Of a DNA stretch of 64,000 nucleotides, positions 44,972-52,809 are shown in pieces. The position numbers and the translations under genes are program-made. The stretch lies in assembly GCF_024362525.1 (NCBI RefSeq), contig NZ_CP101458.1, positions 744,001-808,000 of the forward strand, in the 5' to 3' direction. This stretch comes from Natrononativus amylolyticus (GTDB taxonomy: Archaea > Halobacteriota > Halobacteria > Halobacteriales > Natrialbaceae). A model generated the notes under the pieces. That model saw only the letters and a program-made list of their open reading frames with translations. It was not told where the DNA came from and ran no database searches. Every line of letters begins with the position of its first letter. Positions within the stretch are counted from its first letter, which is position 1.

Positions 44972-45478
44972 TTAGACCTCCTCGCCGATCGTCGGCACAT
45001 ACGGCCGTCCGTTGACATTCGCCTCCCAGTTCAGGTCGCCGGAGTCTCCCTGCTGGAGGTCCATCTCGCTCAGCATCGGATCGAACGATGGCAGCACTAT
45101 CCGGTCGACTGGCTCGAGGTCGTCGTATGGGCCGTCGGGTCCACGGTCGAACACGTGGACCTCGGCGGCTTCCCAGGTGTCGTGGAACAGGAAGTAACCC
45201 TCTTCGTCGGTGATGCCCATGTCCTCGAGGGCGGGCAGTCCAATCGTCACGAACTGGCTGAACTCGACGCCGAACTCGCGGTGGCCGCGGAACTGCTGTG
45301 TGATCTCACCTGTCGACGGATTGATCTCCCACTCCTCGGCGTCCTGGTCGATTGGCTGGACGCCTGCCTGCGTATAGCCGATCGCGATCTTCTCTTCCTC
45401 CTCGTCCTCGTAGTTTTCGACTCGGTATAGCTCCCAGTAGTCGCCGTTGTAGGCGTCTGGATAGGATTCGTCTGGCAT
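44972..45478 (-). CDS. Major tail tube protein
   Basis: A 168-residue acidic protein with a beta-rich layout expected for a tube protein: YWELYRVENYEDEEEEKIAIGYTQAGV near the N-terminus and repeated short strands (QFRGHREFGVEFSQFVTIG, YFLFHDTWEAAEVHVFD). It lies directly upstream of the frameshifted chaperone and downstream of the tail terminator, the standard place of the major tail protein in siphoviruses. The assignment is by gene order and character; no unique motif is visible. Confidence 0.75.
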   Translation of the reverse strand: MPDESYPDAYNGDYWELYRVENYEDEEEEKIAIGYTQAGVQPIDQDAEEWEINPSTGEITQQFRGHREFGVEFSQFVTIGLPALEDMGITDEEGYFLFHDTWEAAEVHVFDRGPDGPYDDLEPVDRIVLPSFDPMLSEMDLQQGDSGDLNWEANVNGRPYVPTIGEEV

Positions 45479-45487
45479 TGTATTGTG

Positions 45488-45994
45488 TTACTTTGGCTGC
45501 GTTTCTTCAGTTGTGGTCGTATTCGTCACCTGCGGGCGGTACAGTCGGGTCCGCTCGTAGTGGAACTCGTCGGCAATCGACCGGCTGACGTCCTCCGATG
45601 GGACCGTTCGCTCCCAGCCGACGGCGCCGTGAGACCGGAGACCGGGGATGCCAGGCACGGTCATCGTGCGCGTGACCTGGTCGGAGATGTCGTGCAGTGT
45701 GAGGTCTGCGTAGTTGTCCATGTACCAACTCGAGGTAACCTCGATCTCGACCGGCGCTGACAGCCGGATCTCGTCGGCGGTGTTGTTCGTCTCCGAGCCG
45801 TCGGACTCGACGTCAACGACCACCGCGATCGGTGGCCGGCGATCGTCCGGCGGATCGCGGGCGTAGATCCGACTATCACTGCCGACATCCTCCTCGGGAT
45901 CATACTCGAGGAGATCACACAACTCGTCGTTCCCGCGGAGTGTACCTAGCAGGTCCTCGAGGACGTCTTTCGTGCGGCCGGTCGTGCGGGTCAC
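45488..45994 (-). CDS. Tail terminator-like protein
   Basis: A 168-residue protein between the HK97-gp10-like gene (four-base overlap) and the tube gene. It contains RRPPIAVVVDVESDG and SAPVEIEVTSSWYMDNYADLTLHDISDQV, strand-helix patterns like gpU or DUF3168-type tail-completion proteins that cap the tube. Family membership is inferred from size and position. Confidence 0.6.
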   Translation of the reverse strand: MTRTTGRTKDVLEDLLGTLRGNDELCDLLEYDPEEDVGSDSRIYARDPPDDRRPPIAVVVDVESDGSETNNTADEIRLSAPVEIEVTSSWYMDNYADLTLHDISDQVTRTMTVPGIPGLRSHGAVGWERTVPSEDVSRSIADEFHYERTRLYRPQVTNTTTTEETQPK

Positions 45995-46374
45995 TGTCCG
46001 AACACCTCGGCGCTGGCGTTTCGGATTGCCTGTTCATAACGCTGCATCGCCCAGTCGCCCTCTTCCTCGAAGGCCGGCTCGAGGAACGGATAGAGGTCCT
46101 CTTGGAACTCAGCATAGAACACATTCGTCCCGGCAACGACACGGATCACCTTCGTGCCCAGTTCCTCGACTTCGAAGCCGATCGAGGAGTGCATGCGGCC
46201 GGTGTCCCACTGGTCATTCTCCTCAATGTTGCGCTGGATCGCACCCTGGAACCGGGCGCCGATGTTCGTTGCTGCGTCCTCGAGTTCGCTTTCGATCACG
46301 GCGTCGAACTCCTCGAACATCGCGATAATGTCGCTCGGTTCGTGGCCATCGAAGTGGACGTCGGCGTCGATCAA
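45991..46374 (-). CDS. HK97 gp10-like head-tail protein
   Basis: A 127-residue protein. The open frame could extend upstream, but the extension overlaps the preceding gene and is arginine-rich, unlike the real product. TTG at 46374, in a TTGA overlap with the upstream stop, gives LIDADVHFDGHEPSDIIAMFEEFDAVIESEL. The GRMHSSIGFEVEELG and VVAGTNVFYAEFQEDLYPFLEPAFEE segments match the HK97 gp10/DUF646 family that connects head and tail. The start choice is moderately sure. Confidence 0.7.
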   Translation of the reverse strand: MIDADVHFDGHEPSDIIAMFEEFDAVIESELEDAATNIGARFQGAIQRNIEENDQWDTGRMHSSIGFEVEELGTKVIRVVAGTNVFYAEFQEDLYPFLEPAFEEEGDWAMQRYEQAIRNASAEVFGQ

Positions 46375-46727
46375 ATCGCACGCACCTCCACGTCGACGCG
46401 GGCGAGTTGCTTCCACCGATCGTATCGCGGGTGGATGTTCTCGATGACGAACTGCTCGTCGCGCCGGGACAACTCGAGTTCTTTGCCCTCTGAGAGGACG
46501 TCGAACTGGTTGATCGGCCACTCGAGGCTGGGATTGCGGTAGACGCGCTGGCCGGAGTCCTCCTGGACCCAGCCCTGCCCGCCATGCGAGTACGACACCG
46601 GGATGTCCTCGAGTTCGACGACCTCCTCCGTTTGGACGCCGTCATGGCTGTCTTCGTCTTCGGCCTGCTCGGTATCATAGAGCGTGGCGGTGTCGTCGGC
46701 ACGATCACGCTGGCGGTGGCTGACCAT
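46371..46727 (-). CDS. Head closure protein
   Basis: A 118-residue acidic protein with a beta-barrel-like C-terminal half (SEGKELELSRRDEQFVIENIHPRYDRWKQLARVDVEV). Head closure or neck proteins of the SPP1 gp16/HK97 gp7 type have this size and position, just after the connector and before the gp10-like protein. It starts with ATG at 46727, abutting the previous stop. The assignment comes from synteny. Confidence 0.6.
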   Translation of the reverse strand: MVSHRQRDRADDTATLYDTEQAEDEDSHDGVQTEEVVELEDIPVSYSHGGQGWVQEDSGQRVYRNPSLEWPINQFDVLSEGKELELSRRDEQFVIENIHPRYDRWKQLARVDVEVRAI

Positions 46728-47315
46728 TCAGATCAGCCTCGCTCCCGAGTAGTAGCTGTCCGGTCGGTACTGCTGGACCTCGGCTGCGACTGTCGCCCGG
46801 ATCTCTCCGGGTGGCCGATAGGTGTAGCTGGCGTCGCCGGACGACTCCTGGCTCAATCCGTCGGTCGGAATCTGCTCGAGCACCGATCGGACGAGGCGGA
46901 CGATGCCGTTGCGGACAGCTCCCGGGACGTCGTCATATCCGTACGTGTACTCGACGTCGATGTTATACTGACCTCGCGGCCATCGGCCGTCGACACGCAC
47001 GAGGTGCGTATCGAGCACACGATAGGCGCCCTCATCAAGGACGCCGCCATCGACAGCCACCGACTCGACCGACCGGATCGGTCGCTTGGCCAAGATCAGA
47101 TCGCGTCGGTCGCGCTTAGTATCGTCACCTGATAGGATTACGTTCGTCTCGGTAGGTTCAAACCGAGTGTTCGTCCACTCGTGGATGTCGTCGACGGCGT
47201 CATTGATGAGTTGGGTGAGCAGGCTATCCCAAGTGTCTTCGCCGACGTTTGAGAACGACTCAGCGCCAAACGGCAGCTGCTTTTCGACCTTGATGGGCTC
47301 TACGTACGGAGGCAT
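46728..47315 (-). CDS. Head-tail connector (gp6/gp15-like)
   Basis: A 195-residue protein with a helical N-terminus (WDSLLTQLINDAVDDIHEWTNTRFEPTETN) and a beta-rich centre (RPIRSVESVAVDGGVLDEGAYRVLDTHLVRVDG, VEYTYGYDDVPGAVRNGIVRLV). This is the typical form of HK97 gp6/SPP1 gp15-like adaptors that sit below the portal: helical bundle, then strands with G-Y-x-x-VP-x-x-x-x-x-A. The gene abuts the head-closure gene. Confidence 0.7.
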   Translation of the reverse strand: MPPYVEPIKVEKQLPFGAESFSNVGEDTWDSLLTQLINDAVDDIHEWTNTRFEPTETNVILSGDDTKRDRRDLILAKRPIRSVESVAVDGGVLDEGAYRVLDTHLVRVDGRWPRGQYNIDVEYTYGYDDVPGAVRNGIVRLVRSVLEQIPTDGLSQESSGDASYTYRPPGEIRATVAAEVQQYRPDSYYSGARLI

Positions 47316-47330
47316 ATCTCAGTTCCCAAA

Positions 47331-47702
47331 TTACGACTCGAGTACGGCTCGACGTTCCTCGATCGCGTTGACAACGCCGTTTCGGTCACGACCGTTACGT
47401 TCGGCAGTTTCGATCGCATCGAGATGATCGTCTGCATCGCCGGCAGCGATATCGTCTATAATATCGGTCATTGGGGTCCGATCAACGAACGCTGTAGAGT
47501 CAGCTCCAGGCTCGTCTGCAGACTCTGTATCGGTGTCGACGGTATCCTGATCATCGACATATTCGAAATACCCTGCCTCGTCGACGAGGTATTCAGCATC
47601 ATCGGCGTCAACCGACGCGGTGTCCCCTGGTCGTGTCCGGATGTCACGTCCGGAGTACCCTCGAGGGCCGTCCGCTTTGTGACGAACTGTGCGCTCAGTC
47701 AT
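47331..47702 (-). CDS. Small head-associated protein
   Basis: A 123-residue acidic protein following the capsid gene. Residues 1-50 suggest a small beta domain (RDIRTRPGDTASVDADDAEYLVDEAGYF); a threonine/aspartate-rich linker and a short helical C-terminus (AERNGRDRNGVVNAIEERRAVLES) resembling HeH/SAP-type helices follow. It may decorate or stabilise the capsid. No family is assigned with certainty. Confidence 0.55.
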   Translation of the reverse strand: MTERTVRHKADGPRGYSGRDIRTRPGDTASVDADDAEYLVDEAGYFEYVDDQDTVDTDTESADEPGADSTAFVDRTPMTDIIDDIAAGDADDHLDAIETAERNGRDRNGVVNAIEERRAVLES

Positions 47703-47709
47703 GGCTCAG

Positions 47710-48669
47710 TTAGGTCGTCTCCTCTTCGAGATAGGTGAGCGGATCGCCGAGGTTCTCGACGAGCACACCAGCGTCCATATTTTCGATCGCGAAGTCGTCG
47801 TCACCGCGCATGAAGTACCGTCCGAAGAGGTCGCGTTCGCTAACCTTGTCGGACTCAGTGAGGACTTCTACCTCAAGATCGCGGTTGAGCGCGTAGATGA
47901 GGTTCTGTGGGTCGGTGAATAGCGCCGTGTCGTCGGGCCACAGGCCGCTACCGATGATCGGGAAGTCAAATGGGTTCACGTCCGCTTCGCCGAGAATGAC
48001 GTTGTCGCCGAGTGGCGTCTCACGGTCGACCAGCGAGTAATGGTAAGACAGCAGCTGGTCGCTCGAGACGACCAGTGCCGGACTCATTCGCTGGCGATAC
48101 TTCGAGTCGAGCTGGGCAATCGTCTGGATGATCGTGTCGTTGTTGAGGACGTCGCCCTCGGCGTCTTTGGTGTCCATCTCGCCATCAGCGATCGTAATCC
48201 AGCCGTCGTTCTGGTTCTCGAACCCATCCGCAGAGTCCATGTCGCCGTTCGCACCGAGGTCCTCGGTATCTGCAGACCACGCATCGGTCATCTGCCCCAA
48301 GATTTTGTCAGCGAGTGCCGTTCCCTCGGGATTCTCATCGACGAGTTCCTGTGGAAGGTCCCAGGCAACGGTTCCCTTCTCGGTGCTGATCGAGATGTGG
48401 TCCGTCGAGAACTCGGCCTCGTTTTCGTTCCACTCGCCTTCGTTCTGATTACGGCGATGGCGCTCGCCGATATTGAGACTCGGGATCCGCGTTTTCCGTG
48501 AGACGACCTGGACAGTCCGGACTGCCTCCATCAGTGGTGTGGCGTGTTGGACGTCAGTCCAGAACTCGTCCCAAAGCGGGTCTGGAAGTGTTCCTCCCGC
48601 CTCGAGGTCGTCGGTTGTCAGTGCGTTCTTTTCCGTAACGTGGCTCAGATCGGTTGTGATTGAACTCAT
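47710..48669 (-). CDS. Major capsid protein, HK97 fold
   Basis: A 319-residue protein. A helical N-arm is followed by the E-loop region (about 70-120: NEGEWNENEAEFSTDHISISTEKGTVAWDLP) and the P-domain helix (about 125-150, ENPEGTALADKILGQMTDAWSADTEDLG). The A-domain has VVSSDQLLSYHYSLVDRE and FPIIGSGLWPDDTALFTDP, typical of HK97-type major capsid proteins of the P22/T7-like branch, and it ends with NMDAGVLVENLGDPLTYL. It follows the protease/scaffold gene and precedes the connector genes. Confidence 0.85.
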   Translation of the reverse strand: MSSITTDLSHVTEKNALTTDDLEAGGTLPDPLWDEFWTDVQHATPLMEAVRTVQVVSRKTRIPSLNIGERHRRNQNEGEWNENEAEFSTDHISISTEKGTVAWDLPQELVDENPEGTALADKILGQMTDAWSADTEDLGANGDMDSADGFENQNDGWITIADGEMDTKDAEGDVLNNDTIIQTIAQLDSKYRQRMSPALVVSSDQLLSYHYSLVDRETPLGDNVILGEADVNPFDFPIIGSGLWPDDTALFTDPQNLIYALNRDLEVEVLTESDKVSERDLFGRYFMRGDDDFAIENMDAGVLVENLGDPLTYLEEETT

Positions 48670-48718
48670 AGTGATATCTCTCGTTGTATGTGGTGTGTCT
48701 CGTCAGTGATCGGTGTCC

Positions 48719-50359
48719 TCAAAAACCCATGAACGCGCGCTTCTGTTCGTCTTCGTCTATCTCATCGTCCTCGCCGTTACCAGCCTTCGTCGCGTCACCA
48801 CGAATTTGGTGACTCCGGCCAGACGCTTTCGCGAGATTCGCGAGATCGGTGCTGTTCTGCTCGACCTGCTTGCCGATGCTTTCGATCGCGTCAACGACAT
48901 CACCGAATGTCACCTCATTCTCGCCCTTCTCAGCGTTCTCATCGTCAGTGTCGGTATCGTTGTTATCTGCTTCGCCGTTCTCACCAACATCGTCGGCACC
49001 GTCATCGTCAGCGCTTTTCTCGGCATCATCGTCGCTGTCGAGAGCGTCATCGAGTTTCGTCTCGAGAGAAGTGAGGCGATCGGCGTTCTGTTCTGCGAGG
49101 CCCTTCAGAGCCTCCAGGTCATCCGTTTTGGTGTCAGTTTCGTTGCTGTTGGTCATCTTTGTCGTACTCATTTTTCGTACATCGCCCTCGATGAGTGCCT
49201 TCGCAAACTCACCTGCTTGCTCGGGATCCTCGAGTGACTTGGTGTCTGCCCCAAACTCACCGAGATCAAAGTCATAACGTGGGTTATCTGAGAACCGATT
49301 CATTTGGAACTCATCGGGGCCGGAGTTCAGCGCCGATTCGATCGAGTCGTGAGCTGCCATTAGGTAGCGCCGATTCTGCTCGTTTAGCGTCTGGCCTACC
49401 TTTTCCGTGTCATTGCTCGAGAAGAACGCTTTTAGTCGCTTGAGGAAGCTGACGTCTTCATCGTCGAGTTCTTTCTCGAGATCAACGTTGACATCCGTAC
49501 CCGTGTCCGTATGCTCTTGGTTGGTTTCTTCAGTCATTGTATGGTCGTCAGATTTGAGTGATTGGCAGATGTGTGCTGCCTCGTCCTCGTCGTGACCCTC
49601 CTCCTGGAGACGGTCAATGCACGTTGACATTGAGCCGCCCGGGAGGCCGTCCTCGCCGCGTTCCTGTTTGACTGCCGCTTTAGCGAGGTAGCTGCCAAGG
49701 CGCTCGGCGTCTTCCTGGGAGTGTCCGCGCTCGAGGAGGATCTCGGTTGCTTGCTCGGGGTCGGTCAACGTCTCGGCGTTTTTCTCGAGGTCAGATTTCA
49801 GCATCTGTACCTGGGCACGCGGGACAGCCGGCATGTCGACGTCCGAAATCTCGTTGATGTAGCCTGCTTGGATTTCCGTCACCGGGCCATTCAACGTTAC
49901 CTCGTCGGGAACGCGGACGTCGTCTGGAAGGGTATCTGGCGAGTAGGCTCGGAGGCCGCCTTCGGGGATCCGTCCCCCAATCGAGTAGCCAGCGAGAACG
50001 CCATCTTCGATCAGTTCCCACAGCTCGTCGTCGTAATACTTCCGCTCGATAACCCAGGTATCAGCAGGGTACTCCTGGTCACCGATCGTCGTAGGCTCAT
50101 CGAGAAGGTACGACTGGATCGTCTCGGCGTCGTCTGTGGGGAACTTGACATGCATTGTCCCGTCGTAGACATCCCCGTCTTCATAGCGACGAGAATAGCC
50201 CGCCTCAAGTGCGTGAATCGCCCATCCCCTCGAAAAGTCCTGCTGGTGATCGACCTCATTGGGAACCATGACGACGCCAGTCGCGATCTGTTCCTCAGAA
50301 TCGGTCGCCTTGATCGAGACCGTTTTCTCGAAGCTACGCTGGTTGTCGGTTGTACTCAT
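48719..50359 (-). CDS. Prohead protease fused to scaffold (XkdF-like)
   Basis: A 546-residue protein. The N-terminal about 190 residues resemble the XkdF-type prohead serine protease (TGVVMVPNEVDHQQDFSRGWAIHALEAGY, VIERKYYDDELWELIEDGVLAGYSIGGR, GYINEISDVDMPAVP). The middle contains an HAT-like repeat with small cysteine pairs (STCIDRLQEEGHDEDEAAHICQSL), and the C-terminal about 180 residues form an acidic coiled-coil scaffold (DDLEALKGLAEQNADRLTSLETKLDDAL, then DDDGADDVGENGEADNN). An internal ATG near 49171 (MSTTKMTNSNETD) has a GAGGGCG upstream and could start a separate scaffold. It lies just upstream of the capsid gene. Confidence 0.75.
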   Translation of the reverse strand: MSTTDNQRSFEKTVSIKATDSEEQIATGVVMVPNEVDHQQDFSRGWAIHALEAGYSRRYEDGDVYDGTMHVKFPTDDAETIQSYLLDEPTTIGDQEYPADTWVIERKYYDDELWELIEDGVLAGYSIGGRIPEGGLRAYSPDTLPDDVRVPDEVTLNGPVTEIQAGYINEISDVDMPAVPRAQVQMLKSDLEKNAETLTDPEQATEILLERGHSQEDAERLGSYLAKAAVKQERGEDGLPGGSMSTCIDRLQEEGHDEDEAAHICQSLKSDDHTMTEETNQEHTDTGTDVNVDLEKELDDEDVSFLKRLKAFFSSNDTEKVGQTLNEQNRRYLMAAHDSIESALNSGPDEFQMNRFSDNPRYDFDLGEFGADTKSLEDPEQAGEFAKALIEGDVRKMSTTKMTNSNETDTKTDDLEALKGLAEQNADRLTSLETKLDDALDSDDDAEKSADDDGADDVGENGEADNNDTDTDDENAEKGENEVTFGDVVDAIESIGKQVEQNSTDLANLAKASGRSHQIRGDATKAGNGEDDEIDEDEQKRAFMGF

Positions 50360-50539
50360 TTCAGAACATGCCTATGGTGCCGGCTGTCCCTCGCACACGG
50401 CTCCCGGCAGGCCGGCGGTCATAGGGGACGGAGCTTACTTGATACGCTCCAACAGTACACGTTACTTACTAGTAGGAATGTATCCAACCCTACAAATTCG
50501 CATATGCATGCAGATTAGCATGGGAATTATTGCATTAGG

Positions 50540-51400
50540 TTACTCTGAGAGGCTGATGCGCTTGCCATCCATGATCGCTTCTAACTGAGTCTCTGTAAGG
50601 CTATCAGCGAAAACGGGCTGAATGCTACAACGACATCTAACGAACTCTTCTACTGGCGCTGATTTGTCACCAGGGTATTCCATATAGATGTTTCCTGGAA
50701 GTCGAAACGTTGAATCTACGGAAACGATCTGGTCGTGAACTGCCCCATGCGAGTCGCGCTGATTTCCATCCATCGCAGAGACCCAACGCTCGGCGACGAC
50801 ACCGTCTGCCTCCTGGAACGCTGAGTGGCTGCCTCGATTCGACGACGCGATCATTTCTGTTTGGGCCACCTCCTCGGCCTTCGTACCCTTTAGCCGCCCC
50901 TCGAAAACCTCGGTATTCAGCATTGTAGCGATCTCCTCAATGCTGTCGCCGTCCTGATGGGCCGATCGAAGTACGCGCGACACTTCATCGCTCATCGTGG
51001 CCACGACTTCGTTCGTCGATTCGATCGCCCACTCCTCAAGGGCCTCCAGCGTGTGATCCGGGACAACATCGAGGGTGACATCCAGCTGGTGGCGCCGGGC
51101 GGCGATCTCGCGACCGAGCTGGGCGCCCTCCTCGAGACCGGCCTCGTAGACGGCCATAATGTCACTGGTATAGCGACCGAACGCAGCTTCGACGTCTGCT
51201 CGGACCGATTGGAGCTGAGAGAGATCGACGTTGCCGCTACGAACCTGCTCGACCAAATCGCGTTGGGGGCTATCGAGGGCGTCGCCGAACTCGTCCATGA
51301 ACTCACGGATCGCCCGTTCCTCGCGAGGTGAGAAGGTGTCCTTTGTGAGCAGTCGCTGATTCGGATACCGTCCATTCGGGTACTGATTCCTCGGGCACAT
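50540..51400 (-). CDS. Head morphogenesis protein (Mu gpF/SPP1 gp7-like)
   Basis: A 286-residue protein whose C-terminal half carries the family's QTEMIASSNRGSHSAFQEADGVVAERWVSAMDGNQRDSHGAVHDQ pattern (about 185-230) and ends with EEFVRCRCSIQPVF, the typical CRC ending. N-terminal helices (about 20-110) interact with the portal in related viruses. Normally such a gene directly follows the portal gene; here a 4.6 kb restriction cassette intervenes. The 180 bases after it, up to the protease gene, have no gene. Confidence 0.8.
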   Translation of the reverse strand: MCPRNQYPNGRYPNQRLLTKDTFSPREERAIREFMDEFGDALDSPQRDLVEQVRSGNVDLSQLQSVRADVEAAFGRYTSDIMAVYEAGLEEGAQLGREIAARRHQLDVTLDVVPDHTLEALEEWAIESTNEVVATMSDEVSRVLRSAHQDGDSIEEIATMLNTEVFEGRLKGTKAEEVAQTEMIASSNRGSHSAFQEADGVVAERWVSAMDGNQRDSHGAVHDQIVSVDSTFRLPGNIYMEYPGDKSAPVEEFVRCRCSIQPVFADSLTETQLEAIMDGKRISLSE

Positions 51401-51430
51401 TGAGTGAACTGAGACGCAGTGATTCGATCT

Positions 51431-52807
51431 CTAATCCAAGGAAGGCGGATCGAAAAGCCGCCGAATTACCGCGGGAAGCACAGTTTCTACGTGGCTTGCT
51501 TGAACGATCCTGATCGGAAGATTTGCCTTAGATTGTTCCGCTAACGAGGCTGGAGATAGACCAGTGTCATCGAGATCCTGCACTACCAGTATTCCATTGA
51601 GTCCACACCCAAACTTCCCAGGAGCGAAAGGATACTCACCTTCTCGTCGCATGAAATTCAGATACTCGAGAAGCTCCGTAATTCCCTGCCGGATGGTCTG
51701 TTGATTCCGGGAATCTTTGACCTCAATTGCTAAGTAGCTTCTAACCGGCTCTTCCTGGCGGCTTGCAACGACGAATACGTCGGGCCGCTTCGTATGATTC
51801 TGGATATTGGTATCCGTGAAGAACGCATCCGCCACATCTGTTGATGTCCGATGAACGAAATCAGATCGCGATTGGGCTGGTTCTGATTCGGGTAGTGCCT
51901 TGAACGAGATATTAGGATCTCTGGGTGTCTGGTTGTAGTAGACTCGCAGTTGCGTATCACCATCAAACGTAGCCACCGCATCCCGCCCGGATGTTATCGT
52001 ATGATACGTTGGGGTCCCAATTTGAGGGCTCTCGAGAGTACGTAATGCGTCCAATGTACGAAAGAGGACGAACAGTTCAAAGAGGGTCTCAGTCTTTTGT
52101 GGTGTGATCGCGGTATCACTAAGTAACGACTGTAATGCTCCTCTGTCGCCCGTCTCATACCGTTCTCGTTCAGTAAGTAAGTTCGCAGCATCACGATACA
52201 AATCCTGTCGAGAGCTTGCTGCCCGTGTTATCATCCGATCTGTTAGTTTGTCTCGATCGGTATCTGGGATCCGTTGGAGATGATAACTTCGCTCTGCAAG
52301 AGACGTAAACTCCTCTCGAAGCTGATGTTCCCCAACCCAAGTGTCAACGGCCCACGTTCGATTTGACTTCAAATATCGGTTGACGTCTTCAAGTGATGCC
52401 TTGATTGTGTTTATCAGCACCTTCAGAACGAGATTCTCGGGGATTGCATACTGCTCGGCCTGCGATTCGACGACATAGAGACTTCGATTCCCAGGGCTCG
52501 AGGTTGAACGCTTCCGGTATGTAGATTCCCAGTCTACACGACCATCAATCCCACCGCGTTGAACACGTGTTTCGGCTGTGGTTTCAGTTTTAATCCCTCG
52601 AAGGCGATCTTCTAACTCGGCTGTGAACGTGCGGACGTCCTCTCTAAGGAGGAAATGGAGATTGACGAGACGATCGAAATCGTTGTACTGCTCAGGGAAA
52701 TCGAAGGGTTTGACGAGGGCCGCAATATCGTCTTCAGGTAACTCCCCTTCTAACACGTAGGTGAAGAGATCACCGGCAATCGCCTCAATGAGATCCTCCC
52801 GCTCCAT
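51431..52807 (-). CDS. McrC-like restriction subunit
   Basis: A 458-residue protein coupled to the EVE-McrB gene, with two bases between. The C-terminal third carries a PD-(D/E)XK site: RPDVFVVAS (about 341-349) and LAIEVKDSRNQQTIRQGITELLEYL (about 357-381) with the E-V-K triad, then QDLDDTG. The N-terminal two thirds are helical and polar, without recognisable motif. McrC is the nuclease partner of McrB in type IV restriction of modified DNA. The match is to the function and pairing, since McrC proteins vary greatly outside the nuclease site. It is embedded in the viral head module. Confidence 0.65.
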   Translation of the reverse strand: MEREDLIEAIAGDLFTYVLEGELPEDDIAALVKPFDFPEQYNDFDRLVNLHFLLREDVRTFTAELEDRLRGIKTETTAETRVQRGGIDGRVDWESTYRKRSTSSPGNRSLYVVESQAEQYAIPENLVLKVLINTIKASLEDVNRYLKSNRTWAVDTWVGEHQLREEFTSLAERSYHLQRIPDTDRDKLTDRMITRAASSRQDLYRDAANLLTERERYETGDRGALQSLLSDTAITPQKTETLFELFVLFRTLDALRTLESPQIGTPTYHTITSGRDAVATFDGDTQLRVYYNQTPRDPNISFKALPESEPAQSRSDFVHRTSTDVADAFFTDTNIQNHTKRPDVFVVASRQEEPVRSYLAIEVKDSRNQQTIRQGITELLEYLNFMRREGEYPFAPGKFGCGLNGILVVQDLDDTGLSPASLAEQSKANLPIRIVQASHVETVLPAVIRRLFDPPSLD

Positions 52808-52809
52808 CG

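Noticed and set aside
49721-50518. 265-codon plus-strand frame
   Set aside because: Antisense to the protease gene, which has XkdF-like domains and the right gene order.
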